Shown piece after piece: positions 1-7,280 of a stretch of 35,545 nucleotides of DNA. The notes below the pieces were generated by a model. That model ran no database searches. It saw only the letters and a program-made list of their open reading frames with translations, and was not told the origin of the DNA. Origin of the DNA: an uncultured Alphaproteobacteria bacterium (GTDB lineage: Bacteria; Pseudomonadota; Alphaproteobacteria; RF32; CAG-239); contig CALXWB010000014.1 in NCBI GenBank assembly GCA_944392225.1, forward strand, positions 1 through 35,545. The letters run 5' to 3'. A program made the translations under genes and the position numbers. Numbering within the stretch: the first letter of the stretch is position 1; every line of letters begins with the position of its first letter.

Positions 1-560
1 ACATTGGCGTTTTCAATATCACCCATATCAATGTAACGATAACCGGCATCAAAGTTCAAGCATTTATTGATGCGGACGGTCATACCGGCACCCAAGCTCC
101 AGGTGAAGTTGTCAGAGTCGTTATTTTCGGTAATTCTTTTTCCAAAGTGAGTGCTAAATACATCCATGCTGATTTGAGACCAACCGATACCTGCGCTGAT
201 ATAGGGGCTGATAACATAGTTGGGCAGAAAATCAATATAACCATTTAACATGAGGTTCTGAGCGCCAAATTCGGTTCCACTACCTCCTCTTGAGCTTGTT
301 TCCTCATGATCTTCACGATAGGTATATTCTAATTCTGCGCGGAAGTATGAATAACGGTAACCGACAGCACCACTCATCATCCATACATTGTCAAAATCTA
401 CTTCTGCTGTTGTAGAGGCATTATCATCTTTATCATTAAGGTTTGAGTTGGTGACACCGCCACGAAAAGCAGCATACCAGCCATCACGAGCCTCAGCTGT
501 TCCGGCTATTGCGGTTGAGAGCAGCAAAGCTCCCAATAAGGTGAAAACTTTTTTTTGCAT
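1..560 (-). CDS. Outer-membrane beta-barrel protein (OmpA/opacity-like), 3' truncated by window edge
   Basis: Translating the minus strand from the ATG at 558-560 gives an open frame that runs off the window, with 186 complete codons visible. A GGAGAAG Shine-Dalgarno at 564-570 fixes the start. Residues 1-24 form a signal peptide (MQKKVF, hydrophobic core, then GTAEA before RDGWY). The mature part has alternating aromatic beta-strands such as GWYAAFRGG, VGYRYSYFRAELEY, PNYVISPYISAGIGW and LNFDAGYRYIDMG. This is the pattern of small 8-stranded OMP_b-brl/opacity-type porins that sit in the outer membrane. The C-terminal strand lies beyond the window, so length and closure cannot be judged. The specific role is unknown; adhesion or a structural role is typical of the family. 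Confidence 0.8.
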   Translation of the reverse strand, partial: MQKKVFTLLGALLLSTAIAGTAEARDGWYAAFRGGVTNSNLNDKDDNASTTAEVDFDNVWMMSGAVGYRYSYFRAELEYTYREDHEETSSRGGSGTEFGAQNLMLNGYIDFLPNYVISPYISAGIGWSQISMDVFSTHFGKRITENNDSDNFTWSLGAGMTVRINKCLNFDAGYRYIDMGDIENAN

Positions 561-710
561 ATTCTTCTCCAACAAACAATATTGTCAAAATTTTCAAAAT
601 TTGTCTATTTTTATCATAATCACATATATAAAGCAAGTTTTTTTTTATGACTTTTATGTTACACTCATATCGCAAATTAATTAAAGTTACGTTAATTTAT
701 ATTTAGACGA

Positions 711-742
711 AAAAAGGTCGCACTTATTTGTGCGACCTTTTT
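711..742 (-). terminator. Rho-independent terminator after the 975-residue lipoprotein gene
   Basis: A 13-bp perfect stem (711-723 with 730-742) closes a 6-nt loop around a GGTCGCAC core. It begins one base past the stop codon of the minus-strand gene ending at 744. The A/T runs at both ends give a U-tract in either direction, so it may also act for plus-strand transcripts. Confidence 0.85.
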
Positions 743-743
743 A

Positions 744-3671
744 TTATTTATTGAAGACTTCATCGAACATGACCACTCCTTGGTAGGTAACGACTACGCG
801 AACAACATTCCCATTTTCAGAGAAAGTATATACGTTGGCATCGCCTCCAGTTGCAACGAAGGGGGTCTCTTTGTTAAGGCCACCCTCTAGGGTCATCTTC
901 GAAGAGTTGACATCGTCGAACAGTTCTCCATCAATGACACTTAGGTATGCCCAAGAGATGTTTTTACCAGATCTGTCTACTTCAATGTATGATGGAAACA
1001 GCTTAGTGCCGTTCCATGCATTACCAACCTGATCTGTGATCGTGTTGGTATTCATTGCAGTAAACTGTTTATACCCCTTCATAAAGGAAATGATTCCTTT
1101 AGAAGTGATTATTGTTCCGGTATATATCGGCAATAATTTTTCATTGCCGGCTTGTGCTTCCCAAGCGACACTGATTGTGCCGAATTTTTTGGTCTTCTCG
1201 ATATCGATCTCTCCCCATTCCGGATCAATTGTCGGATCTTGAGGAACCAAAACATCTACATCAACCAATGCCGTGGCTGGGTAAGTTACACCGTTATATT
1301 GTCCGCTGATGTTGAATGCAGCGTTATAACGGTTATAATCGCCAACCAAACCTTGCAGAGGAGCAGAATATCCTTCATTTTGGATATTCATCCAGTCTAC
1401 AGATTTAAAGTTTACGGTGATATCGCCATCTTTATAGACAGCTGTTTCGGAGACAAAATTAAATTCGGAACTCAAACGCTCGTTGGCCCTGCTGGTATAT
1501 ACCAAGTCATAAGGTGATTTAAGCGTGGTTACCGTGATGTTTTGTCCGCCGGAACGTGTGGAAGTGGAAACAGACCTCGGCGTCAAAGATGTGTAATCAA
1601 ATTCGGCTGAATTCAACTGCAAATTTCTCTTGGCCGGTGCTTGAACATATATGTCCAAAAGCACTTCTTTATAAGTGTTTGTTTCTTTGCCGTCACTAAA
1701 TTTTTCATATAAAGTGAAGTAGCTCTTCCATTGTGTATCACTGATCCTTTCCAGACCTTCGTTCATAACCCGCCACTCCGTGCGAGTTACTTCCTCAGGT
1801 TTGACATCAATATCCACGAGCGGATAATACATGGCATTAAAGTTCCCATAGGTTTCTTTGAATGTTAATGTATATTCCGTACGGTTATATTTGGTGCCGT
1901 CGGCGTCAACAATTGTCCCCATGTCTTCTGGCTTTTGTCCGCTCAAAACCACCTCAGGGGTCGGTGCCAGGAAGTTCAAACGTTCTCCCTTATACATTGT
2001 GTAGGCGGTTTGATAAGTTTCTTCAATGTTGAAAGTGAAGAAATCAAAATCAAAAGTGTGCCTATTTACAATGGTGGTGATAACATGACCGGTTGTTTGG
2101 TCGGTTTCCGTGTTTTCAGAAACTTTGACCGGATCAAGCATATCTTTCAGACTCAATGTATTGTTTGGTCTAACAAAGCGCTTGTTGTCATCCACTTTGG
2201 TTTCGCGTTTTAACTCTTGCGTGGCAACTGAATCTCGTTCCCCAGTTTGAGAATATGTGCGACGGAAGATGATTTTAGAAATCCACTTGTTGTTGGTATT
2301 CTCCAGCTCATAGAGAATTTTTTCTGAAATGAGCTCATCTTCCGTTGGTGGCGGTACGGTGCCTTTTTCCACCCAAAATTCTTGGCTTTGGTTCAAAACA
2401 TAAGTGTCACCGTTGAAGGTGGCATCAAAATAAACCTTGGCCGGATATGAGAGATATGTTTTTCCTTCGGAAACTTTTTCCGTATAGTTTCCGTAAGAGT
2501 ACTTATCTGCATCATAAGCGAATTTGTGAATGTCATAAGGCATGGCAACGACCTTCAAACCCTTATAGGTCTTCCAAGCTCTTTCCGATGAACCGTAAAC
2601 GCCGATGTTATAATTATTGGCATATTGCCAATCAGCGCTCCAATCAGAAGATGTTTTTTGGAAAACATAGTCATTTATGTTTTCTTTAACATAATCTTCC
2701 GAGGTTTTGGTTCTGACTTCTTTGAGGTTGGGATAACCTATCTCAATGCTTGGAACAATCCAGGCCTCTTTTTCATCATCTATCCACTGTTTGATTTCAA
2801 GTTCAGTAGAATAGGTGACGCGTTTTTTGCCGCTAACGGTCCAGAATTCCCAAACATCTACCTGTGACGTGTAAATGTTGGTATTGTCATCGAGCTTGCG
2901 GTTGAAGAACAATTTTTCGGTTCCGCCGATGATGATGGCGCCGTTGAAGATATCTTCTTCCGGGTCAACAACTTCCGGCGCATTGACATAAACATAGGGA
3001 TAAAGATAATCTGTATGTTTGCTATTGTCATGCGTGTGGTGGCGCTTTACTTCAAAAGTAAAAGTTACTTTACTTCTGATGTAGCTCCTATCACCAATGA
3101 AAAACCTTTCAACCGTTTCCGGTTTTTGATCAATGTACTTTATCTCATCCAAGATACAGTTTGCCAAATCAACCCCCTCATATTTTGAGGTGGCTGTTTG
3201 GTAACTGGTTTCAAAGGAGATTTGCATGCCATCAAAAAAGAACTCAAAGTTCTGCTCATAAGTTTTGAGCGTAATGTTGTCATTATTCTCGCTTGCTTTG
3301 AGCTGAGCTTTGCCAAGATTTTGATCCTGGAGGGTGAAAACCTTTGTGCCTCGGCTCATTTCTTCCGGCTGAGACCATTTGATTTCAAACGGCAACAGCT
3401 GGTTGATTTCTTCCGTGCGGGTTTTTCCGTCTTTTTTCACATCGAGCAAAGCCATTGAGGTGACCACATCAGACACCAGAGTGTTGGAATATTTCCAATC
3501 ATGTTTGATGTCGAGAGAGCCGTCAACCAGCGTAGCTCCATTTTTCTCCGAATTAGGCTCCGGTTCAGGTGTTAGTCTAATCCATGTTTCATCCGTGCAG
3601 GAAGAAACTGCCAGAGTCAGGATAATTGTTGCTACCGGCAACAAAAATCCAAAAAATCTTTTTGTTTTCAT
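744..3671 (-). CDS. Large modular surface lipoprotein, Bacteroidota-like, with shared C-terminal cassette
   Basis: A 975-residue protein with a lipoprotein signal: basic start, hydrophobic core, then V-S-S-C with the lipid cysteine at residue 25, followed by TDE. Acidic residues right after the cysteine resemble the surface-export signal of Bacteroidota lipoproteins (inference). The body is built of beta-rich modules that each end in a strand like YVYVNAPE, EFWVEKG, LVDIDVKPEE, LLDIYVQAP or VDVDVLVPQ. Two modules are visibly repeated: FETSYQTATSKYEG and IEETYQTAYTMYKG, each followed by QKPE and a Y-x-R strand. Residues ~819-973 match the end of the lipoprotein at 4857-6680. There is no Shine-Dalgarno; the leader is A/T-rich (AAAATAATTACAG), as in Bacteroidota. 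No enzyme motif is visible. Likely a cell-surface, adhesin-like or binding protein, but the function is not recognised. Confidence 0.85.
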   Translation of the reverse strand: MKTKRFFGFLLPVATIILTLAVSSCTDETWIRLTPEPEPNSEKNGATLVDGSLDIKHDWKYSNTLVSDVVTSMALLDVKKDGKTRTEEINQLLPFEIKWSQPEEMSRGTKVFTLQDQNLGKAQLKASENNDNITLKTYEQNFEFFFDGMQISFETSYQTATSKYEGVDLANCILDEIKYIDQKPETVERFFIGDRSYIRSKVTFTFEVKRHHTHDNSKHTDYLYPYVYVNAPEVVDPEEDIFNGAIIIGGTEKLFFNRKLDDNTNIYTSQVDVWEFWTVSGKKRVTYSTELEIKQWIDDEKEAWIVPSIEIGYPNLKEVRTKTSEDYVKENINDYVFQKTSSDWSADWQYANNYNIGVYGSSERAWKTYKGLKVVAMPYDIHKFAYDADKYSYGNYTEKVSEGKTYLSYPAKVYFDATFNGDTYVLNQSQEFWVEKGTVPPPTEDELISEKILYELENTNNKWISKIIFRRTYSQTGERDSVATQELKRETKVDDNKRFVRPNNTLSLKDMLDPVKVSENTETDQTTGHVITTIVNRHTFDFDFFTFNIEETYQTAYTMYKGERLNFLAPTPEVVLSGQKPEDMGTIVDADGTKYNRTEYTLTFKETYGNFNAMYYPLVDIDVKPEEVTRTEWRVMNEGLERISDTQWKSYFTLYEKFSDGKETNTYKEVLLDIYVQAPAKRNLQLNSAEFDYTSLTPRSVSTSTRSGGQNITVTTLKSPYDLVYTSRANERLSSEFNFVSETAVYKDGDITVNFKSVDWMNIQNEGYSAPLQGLVGDYNRYNAAFNISGQYNGVTYPATALVDVDVLVPQDPTIDPEWGEIDIEKTKKFGTISVAWEAQAGNEKLLPIYTGTIITSKGIISFMKGYKQFTAMNTNTITDQVGNAWNGTKLFPSYIEVDRSGKNISWAYLSVIDGELFDDVNSSKMTLEGGLNKETPFVATGGDANVYTFSENGNVVRVVVTYQGVVMFDEVFNK
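753..1218. repeat. 466-bp direct repeat, copy 1 (C-terminal cassette of lipoprotein 1)
   Basis: This segment matches 4866-5331 base for base by eye, at a constant offset of 4113. It encodes everything from the WGEIDIEK motif to the FDEVF motif just before the last two residues. The identity stops abruptly at both ends: the linker before it (DPE versus PDP) and the final two residues (NK versus AK) differ. The match therefore coincides almost exactly with one protein domain. Confidence 0.95.
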
Positions 3672-3919
3672 CTGTAATTATTTTAGAGTTTTTAGATTTC
3701 TGTTACAGAATGTCGATTTTGACAAAAGATGTTCTTTCTGTCCTGTAATAATAAAATTCATAGTTAATACAATTATAGTTATTCAGTATTCCTTATAGCA
3801 CAGATTTACAAAAAAACAAGCCAAAATAGACAAAATTTTAAAATGTTATAAATTTGAAATGTTTAAAAAAGAAAGAGCCGCAAGCATAAAAGCTTGCGAC
3901 TCTTTCCGATAATAATTTC
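3672..3919. other. AT-rich intergenic region of the lipoprotein island
   Basis: This 248-bp spacer separates two minus-strand genes. It contains the terminator at 3871-3906, and the rest (3672-3870) is the upstream region of the 975-residue lipoprotein gene. It is very AT-rich. I saw no clear sigma70 promoter and no exact Bacteroidota TTTG / TAnnTTTG pair. The closest candidate is TTTG followed after 22 nt by TAAATCTG on the minus strand, which is too loose to call. Confidence 0.5.
3871..3906 (-). terminator. Rho-independent terminator after the barrel protein gene
   Basis: A 15-bp stem (3871-3885 with 3892-3906, one G-U pair on the minus strand) around a GCAAGC core with a 6-nt loop. A T-run follows on the minus strand. 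It lies 13 bp past the stop codon of the gene ending at 3920. Confidence 0.85.
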
Positions 3920-4738
3920 TCAATGTGTAAGGGAGTAGTACTCCACATACGTCATTGATTTTGACTTGTGTGTCTTTTTGAATTTCCACACAAATCCTAT
4001 ACTAAATTGGCCACGACCCAGATGAGTGGTCTGAATCTTCTCATATCCGGCTTTGATACCGATACTATGACCAATTTTCACTCTTTTCATAATTTGTACA
4101 CCGGCCTCGTAGCTGAGGGTGTTGTGGGCGATACGTCTGACAGAGCCAACCTCAGTTGCCTGAGGGTAATAGCTTGTCAATCTCGTATACCCTGCACCCC
4201 CGTAAAGGGAAAACTGCCAAGGCTTGTGCTTTGTGAAATGAAGCACAAGGTTGGCACCTACGGTCGGGACGTATCCGTCCTTAGTGTAGGTTAGTTCTTG
4301 GTACCGCAAGGTCGGTATTTTTGTTAGCTGTACTTTTGCCTCAACGGAGAGCGCAAAGTTGCGCGGATGTACTCCGTTGCGGTGACCGGTACAGAAATCG
4401 TAGCCAATCACCAGCTCGGCCTTAGGAGAGAACTCCTTGACCGAAACTGATGTGTTGGCATCGATATCTTGTGTCAAATTGGTGTACGCTCCGAATACTC
4501 CCGGCTGGAAGTACCAGCCTGAGCATTTCTCTGCAATTTGATGCAGCATGGCGTTTTCTGTTAACGGGGTCCATTCATTTTTCCCCGTCTTGGTCCAGTC
4601 ACGATCCTTGTTCTCCGGAACTATAGAAGTGTATTTACACTTCTTAGTTCCATATTCGAACACCCCCTGTGCAGAGGCATTTGATGTTATAAACAAAGAT
4701 ACCAATACAACTAACAAGAAAAAATATTTAGATTTCAT
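3920..4738 (-). CDS. Secreted outer-membrane beta-barrel protein, Bacteroidota-like
   Basis: A 272-residue protein if started at the ATG at 4736-4738. I prefer this over the longer frame start (4783) because MKSKYFF begins a textbook signal peptide ending NASA before QG, and the leader AAAATTAAACATT is typical of Bacteroidota genes without Shine-Dalgarno. After a polar N-terminal part (to about residue 85), strands alternate in barrel style: WYFQPGVFGAYTNL, PKAELVIGYDF, FALSVEAKVQL, VGANLVLHFT, QFSLYGGAGYT, LSYEAGVQIM, GIKAGYEKI and FSIGFVWKFKK. A short basic and aromatic tail follows. It sits between two lipoprotein paralogues on the same strand. Possible roles are a porin, or an outer-membrane partner that anchors or displays the lipoproteins. 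The exact family is not recognised. Confidence 0.75.
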   Translation of the reverse strand: MKSKYFFLLVVLVSLFITSNASAQGVFEYGTKKCKYTSIVPENKDRDWTKTGKNEWTPLTENAMLHQIAEKCSGWYFQPGVFGAYTNLTQDIDANTSVSVKEFSPKAELVIGYDFCTGHRNGVHPRNFALSVEAKVQLTKIPTLRYQELTYTKDGYVPTVGANLVLHFTKHKPWQFSLYGGAGYTRLTSYYPQATEVGSVRRIAHNTLSYEAGVQIMKRVKIGHSIGIKAGYEKIQTTHLGRGQFSIGFVWKFKKTHKSKSMTYVEYYSLTH

Positions 4739-4856
4739 AATGTTTAATTTTAATGGTTTATAAATTCTGGGCGCAGTCACCAATTATGAACACGTCATAA
4801 AGTGAGAGTTGGCCCTATAAGGATTTTTTGTTTTAATTTGTAAGTCTCCGTCTACC

Positions 4857-6680
4857 TTACTTGGCGAAGACTTCATCGAACATGACCACTCCTTGGTAGG
4901 TAACGACTACGCGAACAACATTCCCATTTTCAGAGAAAGTATATACGTTGGCATCGCCTCCAGTTGCAACGAAGGGGGTCTCTTTGTTAAGGCCACCCTC
5001 TAGGGTCATCTTCGAAGAGTTGACATCGTCGAACAGTTCTCCATCAATGACACTTAGGTATGCCCAAGAGATGTTTTTACCAGATCTGTCTACTTCAATG
5101 TATGATGGAAACAGCTTAGTGCCGTTCCATGCATTACCAACCTGATCTGTGATCGTGTTGGTATTCATTGCAGTAAACTGTTTATACCCCTTCATAAAGG
5201 AAATGATTCCTTTAGAAGTGATTATTGTTCCGGTATATATCGGCAATAATTTTTCATTGCCGGCTTGTGCTTCCCAAGCGACACTGATTGTGCCGAATTT
5301 TTTGGTCTTCTCGATATCGATCTCTCCCCATGGATCCGGGGTAGTTGGGCTTTCAGCCTCAACCTCAACCCAAATCTCCTGACCAGCCTTCAGACCGGAA
5401 ATGGCATCGTTTACGTTTCCTGTAGTGGACTTGTGGTTTCCGTTGAAGGAAATCTGCTCACTGTATGATTCGTATTCTTTACCATTCTGTGTCTTAATGA
5501 CAGCAGCACCGGCATTGAACCCAGCGTAAGAAGTAGTAGTTTCGCCATAAGGCATAGCTACTTCCTTACCCGCCTCGCGGCGGTAATACAGTCTTTCTAC
5601 TTCAGAATGAACTTCCTTGCGGAAAGATTCACCTGTTTGGCTATCCGACCATGTATAAGTCCAAACGGTCTTATACATTTTTGCATAAATATATTCACTT
5701 TTCTGATAAAGCTCAGAAACGGTTTCATTTACGCTAACTGACGGATTGCCAATGTTGCTGGAAGACCATATTTTTGCTACGTTGTCGCCTTCTACCCAAG
5801 TTTTTACGGTTGCAAGACCAGAAACAGTTTCCTGCTCCTTAATCTGCTGTCCATCCTGGGTAAAGATGTGGGTTAAATCTAATTTAGATTCATAGCTTTC
5901 CTCAGAAGCTTTTGTATAGCTTCCGTTTCCGGCGATTGAACCTTCATAAATTTTTTCACCCGGCTCAACGTTTTCCGGCACCAGTACAGAGTACTGGATG
6001 TTCATTTCTTCCTGATGAGCCTTTTGGGAAGGCATGTCAGTGAAATGGTTTACCGCGTGAGCAGTCACCTGAAAACGGTTGTATTTTTCACCATTTTGCT
6101 CGATTGTCTCAAGCAAAATAGCGTCCTGTTTTGCAACCGTTGTGCTGTCGTAGCGACAGCCGGCAACAGCCCCAAGTAAACTGGCTTCATACCAGCTACC
6201 AGTTAAGGTAACTTCCATTCCTACAAAAGAAAGCTTGCACTCTCTTTCATATTTAATGAAGTTAACTTTTTGGTTGCTGTGAGCTTCAGCCTTCTTGGCA
6301 ACACCAGAGGTTTTGCCAAGATATTCCTTCACTGCGGATGCAGAAGTTGTCTCTGCGATGGGTTCCCAGGAAATCTCCATTGGAGCGTTTTCACGCTCGA
6401 TGAAAACTCCATCCACGACTTCACCATTGACCTTGAGGTCAATGATGCCACTGAAGTAATGGTCGGCTTTCGCCAAACCATCACTAACTTTCCAAGCTCC
6501 GTGGTGGAGCTGGAAGTCAGACATAACCGCTGTGGTGTCGCCGGGAGCAGCCGGGTTTTCCGGTTCATCGGTGATGAACTCTTCGTCGGTGCAGGATACA
6601 GCACCAAATACAATAACGAATAAAGCTGCAAGGTTCATGAGATTGCTCATGAAATTCTTGTTTGTAAAGTTTTGTGTCAT
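4857..6680 (-). CDS. Modular surface lipoprotein, paralogue of the 975-residue protein, same C-terminal cassette
   Basis: A 607-residue protein with lipobox A-V-S-C (cysteine at residue 30, or 20 if Met11 is the start) followed by TDEEF and a proline-rich linker. Residues ~50-230 align by eye with the N-terminal module of the lipoprotein at 744-3671: a W-x-x-S start, a P-x-EI-x-W strand, F-x-GM-x-(I/V), then Y-x-R and a (L/V)VPE ending. A second module contains VAMPY ... GKEYESY ... QEIWVEVE, matching VAMPY ... GKTYLSY ... QEFWVEK in the larger protein. Residues 451-605 match that protein's C-terminus in amino acids and in DNA. No Shine-Dalgarno is visible. The barrel gene follows 118 bp downstream with no obvious terminator between, so the two may share a transcript. 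Function unknown; a surface-exposed binding or adhesion protein is the best guess. Confidence 0.85.
   Translation of the reverse strand: MTQNFTNKNFMSNLMNLAALFVIVFGAVSCTDEEFITDEPENPAAPGDTTAVMSDFQLHHGAWKVSDGLAKADHYFSGIIDLKVNGEVVDGVFIERENAPMEISWEPIAETTSASAVKEYLGKTSGVAKKAEAHSNQKVNFIKYERECKLSFVGMEVTLTGSWYEASLLGAVAGCRYDSTTVAKQDAILLETIEQNGEKYNRFQVTAHAVNHFTDMPSQKAHQEEMNIQYSVLVPENVEPGEKIYEGSIAGNGSYTKASEESYESKLDLTHIFTQDGQQIKEQETVSGLATVKTWVEGDNVAKIWSSSNIGNPSVSVNETVSELYQKSEYIYAKMYKTVWTYTWSDSQTGESFRKEVHSEVERLYYRREAGKEVAMPYGETTTSYAGFNAGAAVIKTQNGKEYESYSEQISFNGNHKSTTGNVNDAISGLKAGQEIWVEVEAESPTTPDPWGEIDIEKTKKFGTISVAWEAQAGNEKLLPIYTGTIITSKGIISFMKGYKQFTAMNTNTITDQVGNAWNGTKLFPSYIEVDRSGKNISWAYLSVIDGELFDDVNSSKMTLEGGLNKETPFVATGGDANVYTFSENGNVVRVVVTYQGVVMFDEVFAK
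4866..5331. repeat. 466-bp direct repeat, copy 2 (C-terminal cassette of lipoprotein 2)
   Basis: Partner of the copy at 753-1218, same orientation, no mismatches seen by eye. Homologous recombination between the copies would delete 4113 bp, including the barrel gene, and would leave one intact hybrid lipoprotein gene because both copies are in frame at the same codon position. Confidence 0.95.
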
Positions 6681-7067
6681 ATGATTTTTTATTTATTTGT
6701 TTAATATTTAGTGTTGGTCTGTCCGATTTCAAGAAGCTTTCCCCGCATGAAGAAGACTTACCTTACTCATTTTAAGCAAAAATAAACCCTTATATTTGAT
6801 TTACTTTACTTAAAAACCAACTTATGAAATCTCGTTTTTATAATTATAGTGAGCCGTAGCTCCCATAACTAATATATGTTGAGCTATTACTCGGACAATG
6901 TAATAGTGATGATAAAATAATTTGTTTGACAAAATTATAATAGCATGAATTGGTTAAAAATACAATAAAAAGTTATGAATCCTTTTCTTTGCAGCGAAAT
7001 TTAACAAAACTGTCACAATACAATTTTTTGTCAAAGGAATCGGAAATCGGGCTAAGCCTTAGTGGGT

Positions 7068-7095
7068 GCGAATCTGCTTCGATTCGCTTTTTTTT
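7068..7095 (+). terminator. Orphan plus-strand terminator upstream of ppdK
   Basis: A 7-bp stem GCGAATC / GATTCGC (7068-7074 with 7081-7087), a 6-nt loop, then eight T residues. No gene precedes it on the plus strand inside the window, so it either ends a small RNA or is a relic. Confidence 0.7.
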
Positions 7096-7138
7096 GTGTA
7101 TAAAGAGTCGGTTAGAGAAAATTATTGCAATATTTTGC

Positions 7139-7166
7139 TTGCAAGAATCGGAATCATTGTTATATT
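7139..7166 (+). promoter_or_regulatory. Candidate sigma70 promoter for ppdK
   Basis: TTGCAA (7139-7144), 16-bp spacer, then TATATT (7161-7166) preceded by TGT, an extended -10. This predicts a leader of about 110 nt before the ppdK start at 7281. Confidence 0.45.
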
Positions 7167-7280
7167 TTTGAGCCAGTATGAATTGGCTTTGAGGGCGAAT
7201 CTGCTCTCTAAAGCTGTGTTTTTAACCTATGACTGCCTTATTTCCTTATAAGACGGTCAGCTTATGGAGCTTATTATAAC

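Larger units (their letters stand above)
6681..7280. other. 600-bp divergent intergenic region between lipoprotein 2 and ppdK
   Basis: No credible ORF is seen. The left part is the upstream region of lipoprotein 2; on the minus strand TATTTTTG (6784-6777) fits the Bacteroidota TAnnTTTG -7 box, but no matching -33 TTTG is present. The middle is AT-rich. The right part contains an orphan plus-strand terminator (7068-7095) and a candidate ppdK promoter (7139-7166). This stretch probably includes the border of the Bacteroidota-like island. Confidence 0.5.

Noticed and set aside
753..1218. Interpretation of the shared C-terminal domain as a type IX secretion sorting tail
   Set aside because: The proteins have lipoprotein signals and the domain is about 155 residues without the short conserved end motifs of the known sorting tails.
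753..5331. Interpretation of the 466-bp repeats as insertion sequences or a transposon
   Set aside because: No transposase, no terminal inverted repeats and no target duplications are seen; the repeat is coding and in frame in both genes.
6777..6784. Bacteroidota-type promoter for lipoprotein 2
   Set aside because: TATTTTTG fits the -7 box, but no TTTG lies 19-21 bases upstream, so I do not list it as a promoter.
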